Origin: Toxorhynchites rutilus septentrionalis
Lineage: Eukaryota; Arthropoda; Insecta; Diptera; Culicidae
Direction: 5' to 3'
Length of the DNA stretch: 64,000 nucleotides
Assembly (NCBI RefSeq): GCF_029784135.1
Contig: NC_073745.1
Location: forward strand, 115,174,216 to 115,238,215
A program made the translations under genes and the position numbers. Positions within the stretch are counted from its first letter, which is position 1. Each line of letters opens with the position of its first letter. The notes under the pieces are model-generated. The model saw only the letters and a program-made list of their open reading frames with translations, had not been told where the DNA came from and made no database searches. This document shows positions 1 to 9,767 of this stretch, one piece after another.

Positions 1-1165
1 GTTGGTCTACACCACGGGAGTTTCAATCGAATGTGAAATACGCGGCCATTATGGTCTCGACGGTTCTACAACATTGGTTTGGTATATCCGATGGTCGACT
101 TCCGAAGTTGGATTCCATTTCACATGACAATGGTTTTCTTAGTTACCATCCGTTTGAGTTCGACCAGAGGACGTTACTAGCACGGTTTCAAATGAATGAA
201 ACAACACCCCGACATGTCCAGTTCGTTGCTAAACCAGTTTATTCGGCGCTTGGATTACTAGCGAATTTGGGTTCCTCTGCAACTGATACAGCATTCGCTG
301 ATGGAAATCTTACCTACGTTGTATCCTACGACAAGGAACCGTTCTACTCGTGTTTACTACTGTCTATATCGAACGACACTTTTGAAGTTGCTGAGAAAAG
401 GAGTAATCTGACAGTGACTCTAACGTTACCTGAGAATGTTTCCAAACTCAAGATCGCTTACATTATCGAGGGTCTTCAAGCGGGTTTGAACGATCCTAAG
501 TTACTTTGGGCACATTACGGGAAACCCTCTTACCCTAATGCGACCGAATTTGCGGCTATAAGATCCATCCAATTTCCGACTGTGCTGGAAGCGCCGAAGC
601 AGGTACCGAATGGCAAGAAAAATTTGACAATCAATCTAAACCTGCGGACACCTTGGGTAGTATCCATTCGATTATGTGGAGCGAGTTCTTCTGCGTTGAC
701 AGGTGTCAGTAATATCCGAGTGCGGAAGATCTACACTAATGAAGTAATGATCTTCTGGAGTGATCGTTCGCTGTCGCACAAGTAGATCTATTGACATATA
801 TTTTGTTCACAATCTTATATTATATTCGTTTTCTTTAGATGTGTCGCAGGATATGAGATATTTTTCCGTTCCAACCAAACAGAGTGGATGCAGATCAACA
901 TCGGTCAGCATACTCCATTTATGTTTTATCAATTTGTTTCAAACAACACCGTTGGTACAGCAGGTGAGTAACAAATGTTGTTTCGCGCATATTTACCATC
1001 AAGAATCTCAAAACAATCGATTGTTATCAAAAAGTGAAATTGAAGCTCACGATTAATCCGATTCGCGCTGATTCTGGGGCATATTTTCGCGGAGGAGATA
1101 CGGTGTTGCGGGACAACAATAACGTTTTTTCCGAATCGATAACCTATATTTTAGCGTGGCGGTAA
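1..1165 (+). CDS. IDUA: alpha-L-iduronidase, 3' part of gene (partial)
   Basis: Lysosomal glycosidase (GH39) that removes terminal iduronate from dermatan and heparan sulfate. The first exon is open from base 3 and enters from outside the window. It reads WSTPREFQSNVKYAA, then FLSYHPFEFDQRTLLARFQ, a close match to the family segment FLSYHP..QRTL.ARFQ that follows the catalytic barrel; the rest is the C-terminal beta/fibronectin-like region. The exon ends at 781 (A|GTAGAT) with FWSDRSLSHK. A second exon at 839-963 restores K-C-x-x-x-YEI and ends at a GTGAGT donor. A third at 1035-1165 keeps phase and ends in TAA, but its acceptor is poor and its similarity weak, so treat it as tentative. The active-site glutamates lie upstream, outside the window. 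Codon use is ordinary and the exons are undamaged, unlike all neighbours. Confidence 0.85.
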
Positions 1166-1309
1166 GGTTATAAATTTCCTATAAATTTATAAATTAGAAT
1201 TAATATTCGGTTTTTAATTTGTACATCTAGCTAAATTATTTTTCTTTTATCTACTTACGTTGAGTGTCTTTGAAGTAATTCGTGATCTTTTTTTATAATT
1301 TCTGTGTGG

Positions 1310-2278
1310 AAAGGCGTACGTCTTGACCGAAACGCCACGACCATGTATTGTTACTGGAACATATCGGAAGAGAATTTTTCCAGTCTCGCTGACGTGCGTG
1401 TTGCAGTTCTGAGACGATTCCCGCTCACCTGATTGTATTGTCCTCGGAAAATCACTTGCTTTATACCTTGAGTCGTCATGCAACAGCTCATGATGCATAT
1501 ATGAGCATCCATGCTCATACATGCAGACTCCAAAATGCTTCTTCAAACATATGCGACACAGCTTGTGTTGTTTCAGAGCAGCCCAGCGAGTACTAACATC
1601 GAGATTTTGGAACTTCTTGCACGCGGTTGCACTACCGCAGCTTACCTGACAGATGACACATTCTTTGTTCGTTGGCTTACGAACGACTTTCAACGATGAG
1701 TCAGATTCTAAATGCACATTCAAGACCTCTTTCCTGGTTCGTTTCTCCGCCTTCATTGTACTAGTCGGTGTGTTAGAGGGTATAGTAACCACACACACTG
1801 CCTCTACTAGCTTTTCCAGCCATGCCCCGAAGTCTGACAGTGTGACGGATCTCAATGTTTGTCGATGCAAGGCCCAATTGAGATTGATCGTTGGCGGCAA
1901 CCGATCGACTAGCTCTTGGAGTAACACTACGTTACACAATTGCTCTTCTAGTCCGCAGGCCCTTATCGTCGCGTACATGTTTTGGACTGCTATGCCAAAG
2001 TCGATGAGCGTTGCAAGCTTTTCCACCATCGGCGAAGGCATGTTCCGAATCCGGCTCACCAGCGAATGAATTATTACCTCCGGTCGTCCAAATAGCATAT
2101 GCAACGTTTGAATTACTCCAGTTAATCCTGCCGGGTACAGAAGCCGGCTTCGAACGGCTTCAAGGGCTTTTCCCCTCAGACTACGTTGCAAGCGAAGTAA
2201 GTTCTCCTTGTCGCTGTATCCGCACATTCGAGTAGTGCTCTCGTAGGTGGCAATAAACAATGGCCACTCCTCTGGTCT
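1310..2278 (-). pseudogene. BEL/Pao retrotransposon gag-to-protease fragment
   Basis: Open on the - strand. The start resembles BEL/Pao gag (PEEWPLF..., then LLRLQRSLRGKALEAVRSRLL). Cys/His motifs follow (CVICQ...; CRICLKKHFGVC...HHELLH), as in the zinc-knuckle/DUF1758 region just before the aspartic protease. It stops within the start of the protease fold (VSVKTYAF) at about 1310; the following residues are unrelated. No LTR and no pol downstream, so this is an internal fragment. At 2278 it joins LINE sequence in frame (FGGVQENGVW | RPEEWPLF), giving a chimeric open frame of 373 codons from 2368. Family call is good; boundaries are good to a few bases. Confidence 0.75.
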
Positions 2279-3339
2279 CCATACTCCGTTCTCCTGCACG
2301 CCGCCGAAGATCGTTCTTAGTATTCGTCTTTTGAAAACTCCGATCACTTGCAGGTCCTCCTCGAGCATTGTCCACGTTTCATGCCACTAGAGAACAGCCG
2401 GTCTAATAAGCGTCTTGTACAGTGTACACTTAGTCCTTTGGCTCAGTTTGTTGACCGCAATTGCTTGTGAAGCCCATAATAGACACGACTTTCGCTTATA
2501 ATACGTCTCTGAATTTCCGCCGTCACCAGTAAGCCAAGGTAGACGAATTCGTCAACAACCTCGAACTCATCGCCGTCGATGGTTACACTACCGCCTAAGC
2601 GGCGTCGGTCGGCCTCAGTTCCGCCTGCCAGCATATACTTTGTTTTGGAAGCAATAATCTTTAATCCAATCTTCGCTGCTTCGCGTTTTAGTCTGGTGTA
2701 CGCTTCAGCTACCGCCGCAAATATTCCGCCGACAATACCCATGTCTTCAGCAAAGCAGATGAACCTGCCGCAACGTAAACATTTGGTCCGTCGTTGACCG
2801 TTCTTCAACGAAGCCGGCCTGATAACTTCCCCCAAATCTAATCGCAATTGGTGATAGTAGATTCTAGGCAGCGGTTATTGCACGATAGTTCTCACAGTCC
2901 AGCTTGTCGCCCTTTCTGTAGATCGGGCAGATAACCTCATCCTTCCACTCCTCCGGCAGTTGTTGTGCAACCCAAATTCTCACAATCAGTTGGTGCAGAC
3001 AGATGGCCAGTTCTCCGGGCCCATCTTAATAAGATCCGCTCCGATGCCATCCTTCCCAGCGGATTTATTGTTCTTCAGCTAGTTGATAGCGTCCTTAACG
3101 TCGCTTATCGTTGGAGCTGGCACTCCTACAGTCCTCGAGAGTGGCTTCGTTCAGCTCGTCCTCTTCCGACAACACAGCTTCGAGCGAATGCACGTAATTT
3201 CCGGCGACATCAGGCTGCTTCAGCCGCGCGAGATTTAAACGAGGCGGGCGTCGGAACCGAATGTTGTTAACAACGGCGAGTTTTTGGTGCATCTTTCCCA
3301 TCACCATGTAGTGATCTGAATCAACGTTTGCGCTCCGAT

Positions 3340-4491
3340 CAAAGTACGTAGAATAGAAGGTAGTCTCCTCCCTGCTTTGTTAAAGTAGTGGTAGGCAAAG
3401 AAAAAAACGCAAAAAATTGTAATAAACCATCGATTGAATTCATATAAATTCGAACATTTTTGAATTTTTTTAAATTGTAACAAAAGAACTGTCTCAAAAT
3501 ATGTTTCCAGGAGATGAAACAACAGTTTACTTACTGTAAAAAACATTAAAAACAGTGAAATTATCGCACCTGTATTATAAAAATAACGCAAAAAACGATG
3601 AACAAATGTGTGGAGAGGTTATATCGAAGCAGTGTCGTTCCCGCAATTTGATAATATGATGAAAGATGAACACTGCTGATTTTTTTGTCTTTCATTGAAG
3701 CACCCATCATGAATCATCGCGACGCTTTCATTGGTCTCAGTTTGGAGTGTTCAGCCGTAGTGGGGTCAATAAGGGACCAAATTGGCGTTTCTGGAAAACG
3801 AGAAAAACATTTCCTCCATCCCGGGTCATCTTCCGAAGTGATTGCAAATAAATATTTTGCACTTTCGCAAGAAGTGAATGTATAAATTTGGAATTTCGTG
3901 TGAAACCATTGGAACGGAACGTTTTGGAAGATCTCCGATTAGTTTATCTCATCACAATTTATATAAAACACACTTACCTCCAGTACGAAGACGTCTTCTT
4001 TGCTGATTATAGGTTAAAAGAGTATCCCCAAAAGAATCCGGCGAAAAATGAAGCGAACAAACAAATATGTTTCGCGTATCGAACGAGCTTTTGTATTCGA
4101 AAAAGTTTAACCATTTCCGTCTCAACAATTTGTTGGTCGGAAAATGGTGGTAAGTTATCCGACTTTCGTCAAAATTTTTCTGCTCCGGCATCGCGGGACG
4201 TTGCACTTCGACATATTGCTGGAGTAAACAAACACTGTTCAGTATGAAATCGATAAAAAATCACATCAAACCTTACCTGCAGTGAAAATGCGGTACACTA
4301 TCGTGATTATCGTCGGCTCGACCTACGATTTGGTCACTTTTTACGATTTTTTGAACTTTTAAAAACAAGAAATATTGCAAAAACTTTCGAACATCGAACA
4401 AATTAAGGATTGTTTATTACTATCTCCTGTGTGTGCGCGCTCCGTGTGTATACACAGGTAATATCACTTACCTTCTATTCTACGTACTTTG
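3340..4491. mobile_element. THAP-domain DNA transposon (P-like), internally deleted
   Basis: Perfect terminal inverted repeats of about 23 bp: CAAAGTACGTAGAATAGAAG at 3340 and its reverse complement ending at 4491. The 9-bp direct repeat CGCTCCGAT flanks the element on both sides (3331-3339 and 4492-4500) and lies inside the endonuclease ORF of LINE copy A, so this is a clean later insertion. At 1,152 bp it is too short for a full transposase; only a THAP-like N-terminus is seen. P elements usually duplicate 8 bp, so assignment to the P superfamily rests on the THAP domain and is an inference. Confidence 0.8.
3952..4214 (-). pseudogene. THAP zinc-finger N-terminus of transposase, frameshifted
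   Basis: THAP fingers are C2CH DNA-binding domains at the N-terminus of P-type transposases. From the ATG at 4214 the frame gives MSKCNVPRCRSRK, supplying the first Cys pair (C-x4-C). It then meets a stop. One base away, the overlapping frame continues with YHHFP, a Trp (RRKWLNFF) and CSLHFSPDSF, the conserved HFP...W...C-x2-H-F pattern. The finger is thus split by one frameshift (or a tiny intron) near 4165. No DDE catalytic region follows, so the protein cannot be a working transposase. Confidence 0.7.
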
Positions 4492-4799
4492 CGCTCCGAT
4501 AGGATCTGACGTCGATGATATCTGAGAAGTGCCGTCAATCAATCAAAACGTGGTCAATTTGTGGTTCTGTCTGATTGGGTGTGCTCCAGGTGTACTTGTG
4601 TAGGAGTTTATGCTGGAGGAAGGTACTACGAATGACCATATACTTGGAGGTACCAATGTCGATAAGCCTATTTCGTTGGTCAGCTGGTGTGCGCTGAACC
4701 CTCCAACATACAGGAAACTTTTTGATTAGGCCTTCAATTACCAAATGCGAATTGTCAGGCTTTACGTTTCACCTTCAGATTTTGTATCATTATTGTGCC

Positions 4800-4968
4800 T
4801 AGTGATCCCCGATAATCGTTCGATTAAACGATTAATCGAACACTTCCTACAGAAATCGATTATTATTCGAATGAATATTGCGCAATCGATAATCGAAGCG
4901 AACGAATAATCGATTAATATACGATTAATCGATCCAAACCCAGAGAAAAAAAAACTACGCCCACTGCA
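4800..4968 (+). repeat. left part of a hAT-type MITE
   Basis: Starts TAGTGATCCCCGATAATCG and is closely similar to the left 170 bp of the complete element at 28774-29257. The right terminal repeat is missing here, so the copy is truncated. It abuts the 5'-truncated end of LINE copy A. Confidence 0.7.
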
Positions 4969-5762
4969 GCTTTATTATTTTTTTAAAGATATTTTGATTG
5001 AATTTACCAGCCCCGTCCTAGACGGCCATGTTTTTGGTGCCAACATCTCGAGAACAAAACAGCTGAGATGTACAGTGGCAGTGTTGTAAACGGTTGACAT
5101 TTCTCTCTACCATCGCATACTGCTCTTGCGCGAGGGTCACAGCTCAATATGTATTGCGAATGTGACCAAGAAAGCATTGCTCGGTTCCCACAGTCACCTC
5201 TAAAATAAACGCACAGCCGCAAATACGACAATCAATTGAACGTTTATATATTCTCTCTTTCTGTCGAACGTACCCAGAAGAGCGGTGAAAATATGCTATT
5301 TCCATTCTACCATTCGTGCTCATAACCATCCTTTAATTCCGGCTACTTTGACTGTAGTTTTAATGTCATTTGACATTAAAACTGCAGTGGTATGCATTTT
5401 TCTTCTCTCTTTATTCTGGTTCAAGCGTAGCTTCACACATACATCCACCTTCTCACTCACACATCCATACACGATGGATGATATTTAGACGGATTGTTTA
5501 GATCAAAGCAACCGACAAACTATTCCCAATCAAGTGCGAATGTGTTGAATGAACGTTTCAAGCGGTGAGCGTTTCCCGTGAACACTGTTGTTTAATTACG
5601 GGACGATGAACAGCTAATGAATAAGACGGAAAAAAACCGAAATGTCATATGACATTTTTAGATCGACGGTATTTTGACTGTTCATGTTATGATGTTCATT
5701 AATGACACAGCACATACGTCTCCATAATTAGTGATACGATGGTAACCATTACCAAGACTGTA
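4969..5762. other. no gene recognised; two tight TGTCA/TGACA palindromes
   Basis: Open frames here are short and unlike known families. The only clear structure is two palindromes built on the same AATGTCA...TGACATT core: 5352-5387 (17-bp arms, one mismatch, TT centre) and 5640-5657 (perfect, 18 bp). Each is close to a TTTTGACTG or TTTGACTG string. They could be ends of a decayed MITE. Confidence 0.4.
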
Positions 5763-6943
5763 CAGTGGTACATTCGTTTAGCCGCACCCTATTTTTCCTC
5801 AATATTTTTAAAAATTAATTCAATTCTTTGTACAGTTTTGCTTATGAAAGACGATTATCGTTTATTTTCATCGAATTCATTCTAAAAAAAGTATAAATTC
5901 ACTTTTTGTTTTCTAAGTAATTCAAGTATGTGGAATCAGGGTGGACATTCGTTTAGCCGCATCCTAAAATTTCAATAAAAGAAAATTTGTGCGGCAAATT
6001 TCGAGTCCAATCGGTAGCTAATATTTAGTACGTCCATCTCGATTCGGATCACTTTGAAAACTCGATTTGGCATCGAGTCAGACAGCTATTAAAGTGTTGC
6101 CCTATTGATTATAGCCCAACATTCCTGAATTACTGCCTTGAGACTGGAAATGTTATCAAATTGTCATCCGTTTGCATAGACCATCTCGGCCAAGATTCTC
6201 CATAGGTTCTCTATGGGATTGCAATCGACTGCCAGCAGGTCATTCAAGAAGCGGAATGTCCTCCTCGGCAAACCATGCCTTCGATTGCTTGAAAAGGTGG
6301 ATCTAAATATGCATAAAATATGCTGATAAAACGACATCCTCGGTAGCGTTATTCTCAATATGGCCAATCGAAACGTCCTCCAGTAATTGAAGATACTTTT
6401 CGGAGTTCATTCGGGTGAAAATGAAACAATTGAGAAGCTTGCTGTGATAGGAAACGGCTCCCCACACTGTCAAACTTCCGCCCCCAAAGTTTAGCTTCGA
6501 TCTCACGGCATGCCGTTGACTTAAATTGTGCCAATAGCAACTGTAACAGTCCGGACCATCCAAAATGAACTTTTCTCGCCGGAAAATACAATATTTCTCC
6601 ATTCTAGTTTCCATTTCATGAATTGCCGGGCGAAAATGAGATGGTTCTGCTTATGGGTGGCGGTCAGTTTCGGCTTCCCTTGAGGTTTCTTCCACATGAT
6701 GTTTGGTGACTCATTCAAGATGCGCGCAATGTGTCTCTTCGTTACTGGAACAACCGATTCTGCCTTAATGTATGAGCAGGACATCGTTTCCTGGTTGCCT
6801 CGTGTCTTATTCGACCTTTAAGACGCAAAGTAACTTTGGTGTTCCCATTTGTTGGTCGTTATATCCCATATTTCTGGCACTATTAAAATAAATTCCGTAC
6901 CACTTTCCCAGATAGACCAATTTTTGTTACGATCGAGCGATTA

Positions 6944-8239
6944 AAGGGTGTGTCACATCAAATTGCATCACGGAAAAAACGCTGTAGAAATTCGCCCAGT
7001 GACCGATCCTTTTGAAAATTTTAGACAGTAAAATAAAAACTATCAAACAACTTTTGGCATTTTCTTTTTATTCATACTTCGAGCCCAAGCCCGTATGCTC
7101 GCACCTTCCTCTTTACCCCGTCCATAAGGTTCTGTACAACGTCAGGTTGTAGTTTTTTTTGAACAGAAATCCATTTTCTCTTGAAGTTCGCCTCCGATTT
7201 GACAACTTTTGGGTTCTTCCGGAGGGCCTGCTTCATAATCGCCCAATATTTCTCTATTGGGCGAAGCTCCGGGGCGTTGGGCGGGTTCATTTCCTTTGGC
7301 ACGAAGGTGACCCCGTTGGCTTCGTACCACTCCAACACGTCCTTTGAATAGTGGCACGAAGCGAGATCCGGCCAGAAAATGGTCGGGCCCTCGTGCTGCT
7401 TCAATAGTGGTAGTAAGCGCTTCTGTAGGCACTCCTTAAGGTAAACCTGCCCGTTTACCGTGCCGGTAATCACGAAGGGGCGCTCCGCTTTCCGCAAGAG
7501 CAGATCGCTTGCCACACCATGTACTTTTTGGCAAACTTGGATAGTTTCTGCTTGCGAATCTCCTCCGGAACGCTGAATTTGTCCTCTGCGGAGAAGAACA
7601 ACAGGCCCGGCAGCTGACGAAAGTCCGCTTTGACATAGGTTTCGTCGTCCATTACCAGGCAATGCGGCTTCGTCAGCATTTCGGTGTACAGCTTCCGGGC
7701 TCGCGTTTTCCCCACCATGTTTTGCCTTTCGTCGCGGTTAGGAGCCTTCTGAACCTTGTATGTACGCAGGCCCTCCCGCTGCTTGGTCCGCTGGACGAAT
7801 GAACTTGACAAATTCAGCTTATTGGCGACATCCCGGACCGAACTTCTCGGATCACGTCTAAACTGCTTAACTACGCGCTTGTGATCTTTTTCACTGACGG
7901 AGCATCCATTTTTGCCGTTCTTCACCTTCCGGTCGATGGTTAGGTTCTCGAGGTATCGTTTTAGTACTCTGCTGACCGTGGATTGGACGATTCCCAGCAT
8001 CTTACCGATGTCCCGATGTGACAACTCCGGATTCTCGAAATGAGTGCATAGGATTAATTCACGACGCTCTTTTTCGTTCGACGACATTTTTCCAAATTTA
8101 CGAAAAATTGACAGTGAAGCATTGCCAACGTGATCTATACACTCTTATCTGATTATAAGCGAAAGCTGAAGATATAATTCTTAAAAATTAAATTTCTACA
8201 GCGTTTTTTCAGTGATGTAATTTGATGTGACACACCCTT
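6944..8239. mobile_element. ITmD37E (DD37E Tc1/mariner) element, nearly intact
   Basis: Long terminal inverted repeats: AAGGGTGTGTCACATCAAAT starts at 6944 and its reverse complement ends at 8239; the match extends about 50 bp with two mismatches. Both sides carry the TA target duplication (6942-6943, 8240-8241). Total 1,296 bp. It sits in the N-terminal codons of the Tc1-like transposase, so it is the younger insertion. Confidence 0.92.
7072..8087 (-). pseudogene. DD37E transposase with a single-base frameshift
   Basis: Cut-and-paste transposase of the ITmD37E group. The start at 8087 (MSSNEKERREL) leads into a paired helix-turn-helix region (SHRDIGKMLGIVQSTVSRVL; SSVRDVANKLNLSSSFV). The first catalytic Asp is in VMDDETYVKADF. 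After the frameshift come FWPDLASCHY (second Asp) and PIEKYW (Glu). The second Asp and the Glu are separated by exactly 37 residues, the DD37E signature. The break is one missing base in a G4 run on the + strand (7477-7480). Otherwise the frame is open for about 338 codons, so the damage is recent or a homopolymer sequencing error. Confidence 0.9.
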
Positions 8240-8699
8240 TAGAAAACTTTTGTTCACTGAGTATCTTTATTATTTTCCGCCCCTCTTCCGTCAATAGAAT
8301 ACCTTTCGCCATTCCTTTAAATCCTACGTAAATCACTAATCTGATTAACTACTTACGTTGCACATCTAATATTTATCTTGTAAATTGAACATTCTCAAGT
8401 ATTTTTTCAAAAAATACAGATAAAGGCTTGGTGATTATGCGAAAACTCGATTTTTATGCCCTGCGGCTAAACGTATGTCTCGGGAAAAAACTACGTTTGA
8501 ATGTTGCTATCCACCGATGCCGCCTTGTGTGTGTGATTGTGACGCACGTCCTTTTTATAAAAGTGACTTAAATATATTATCACTACAGCAAATATGTATC
8601 TCGATAAAAAGAACATTCCTAGTTGTTTTGTAAGTGTTTCAAGTTTTTTTTCAAGTGCGGCTAAAGGAATGTCTATCATTGTATGCGGTTTTGAACCCG

Positions 8700-9105
8700 T
8701 TTTGTATCATACTGACAGGTCTGTCAGTTCAAGTGTAGGCACTTTGAATGTTTTGAACTCTGAGATGTTGGCACCATCTGAACACATAGGGAGAGATAGG
8801 CGGTAGCAGGGAGCTGGAATTTACTATGTAGTGTCTCATTCCACCTAGCAAACACCTTGGACTGCATGTCTTTTGTCAGTGGGCTTCTATTGTGTCATTC
8901 GCGTTGACGGCATTGAGCTTCGTTTACGAATTTATGGGAGCTTCAAAGATAATAATTGATTTTCAGGCGGAATGAACACGTTTTTAAACTTAAAATAATG
9001 AATGAAAATTAACCCCTCCATATCAAGTATCAACAGCATCAACACTTTTTTGCAGGTGTGAAAAAATTTCATACAAAAATAAGTTTTGAAGACAATTTTA
9101 TATTA
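8700..9105. other. no gene; fragment shared with the 28.8-kb MITE
   Basis: Mostly non-coding. About 8895-8985 (GACGGCATTGAGCTTCG... to TTCAGGCGGAATGAACAC) matches the interior of the hAT-type MITE at 28985-29085, suggesting a piece of a related non-autonomous element. Nothing else recognised. Confidence 0.4.
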
Positions 9106-9108
9106 CAA

Positions 9109-9500
9109 CTAGCTGATCCGGCAAACTTCGTTCCGCTCAAAATAGATTTTTTTGTTATCAATACCTTCCAACATTCCCGTTTTCTTGCTAGGCAAACATT
9201 CAAGGGTCCAATCGCAGAACTGTTCATTGATTGACCTTCTTATTGATCCTTTACAATTTCCTTCCGATCGGTTTTGTAGTTTTTTTTTTTTTTTTATCTG
9301 TATTATAGTGATTTTCAACTCATTTGGCTGGTTCGTCACTTTTTACTTCCATTTTTGGAAGAATGTCGGGAGTGAGAATTGAACTCGTGACCTTTAGCGT
9401 GAGAGGCATGGATGTTACCACTACGCCAGATCGCCTCCGGTTTTGTAGTTTCCAAGTCCATAAGAATCAGGAAGACAGACAGACATCATTCCATTAATAT
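9109..9500 (-). repeat. Helitron-like non-autonomous repeat fragment
   Basis: The reverse strand ends ...ACGAAGTTTGCCGGATCAGCTAGT-like, the same terminal module as at about 59930-59955. The CTGACCCGGCRAACTTCGT-type end next to CTAG is widespread in insect non-autonomous Helitrons. It is interrupted by a SINE at 9280-9438. Class assignment is inference. Confidence 0.4.
9280..9438 (-). mobile_element. tRNA-derived SINE (Feilai-like)
   Basis: On the - strand the head reads GGAGGCGATCTGGCGTAGTGG (A-box region), then a B-box around GAGTTCAATTC, and an A-rich 3' tail (T run at 9280-9296 on +). The 10-bp duplication GGTTTTGTAG flanks it (9270-9279 and 9439-9448). A second copy is at 60370-60525. 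The name follows the mosquito Feilai type; membership was not tested by search. Confidence 0.75.
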
Positions 9501-9502
9501 AT

Positions 9503-9757
9503 GAGGGGCTTAGAATGAAAGGGGTGTAAGTGATTTAATCGATTTCTCTTCATCAATTCTCTCTTTTGGTCATAACTTAGCTGCAAATACATTCCCAGCT
9601 GTATTTGACAATGTGGAAGATAGGCCAGAGCCTCATCTATCGTATTCTATAGCAAGCTTGAATTGGAGCGTTTTTGCAGTTGAGTTATTAAATAAATAAA
9701 AAGTTGATGAAGAGAAATCGATCAAGTCACTTACACCCCTTGCATTTTGAGCACCTC
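9503..9757. mobile_element. MITE, 255 bp, 4-bp TSD (copy 1)
   Basis: Ends are inverted repeats of about 55 bp (GAGGGGCTTAGAATGAAAGG ... complement). TSD ATAT at 9499-9502 and 9758-9761. A second copy of exactly the same length lies at 47999-48253 in the opposite orientation with TSD ACTT. Superfamily unknown. Confidence 0.85.
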
Positions 9758-9767
9758 ATATACAGCC

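Larger units (their letters stand above)
2279..4750 (-). pseudogene. decayed LINE (APE endonuclease + reverse transcriptase), copy A
   Basis: Read right to left. 4744-4535 carries the end of an APE-type endonuclease (YMVIRSTFLQHKLLHKYTW, then QIDHVLID). After a DNA transposon at 3340-4491 the frame continues with DHYMVMGK and the endonuclease-RT linker (RPPRLNLARLKQPDVA...EEDELNEA) at 3307-3095. 2850-2443 holds RT motifs after the YADD box (AYTRLKREAAKIGL, SKTKYMLAGG, DEFEVVDEFVYLGLLVTA). 2420-2279 gives the C-terminal part (LYKTLIRP, ETWTMLEEDL, RRILRTIFGGVQ) with an in-frame TAG. Many frameshifts and internal deletions make it dead. The 3' end is cut by the BEL/Pao fragment. The same family is present at 61.8-63.4 kb on the other strand. 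LINE clade not resolved. Confidence 0.8.
6164..8312 (-). pseudogene. Tc1-like transposase, disrupted
   Basis: The start is at 8312 (MAKGILLTEEGRKIIKIL). After about 24 codons it is interrupted by the DD37E element at 6944-8239 and resumes with IGLSGKVVRN. Further down: HIARILNESPN, then a first-aspartate region in which the expected FSDEK is FSGEK, so the first catalytic Asp is Gly. LDGPDCYSCYWHNL and SLTVWGAVSY follow, and at the end NPIENLWRILAEMVYANG with the third catalytic Glu still present. Several frameshifts and stops add to this. Family membership (IS630/Tc1/mariner) is clear. Confidence 0.8.
5763..8673. mobile_element. nested Tc1-like elements with TTTAGCCGCA ends
   Basis: Four related end sequences occur: ACATTCGTTTAGCCGCA at about 5769 and 5945 (forward), and their reverse complements at about 8463-8478 and 8657-8673. 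The inner pair brackets the Tc1-like transposase remnant. The outer pair looks like a second, shorter element of the same family into which it landed. Exact ends and TA duplications could not be fixed. Confidence 0.55.

Noticed and set aside
760..1056. 98-codon frame overlapping the IDUA exons
   Set aside because: Out of phase with the exon frame that gives the KC...YEI homology; it crosses the intron at 782-838.
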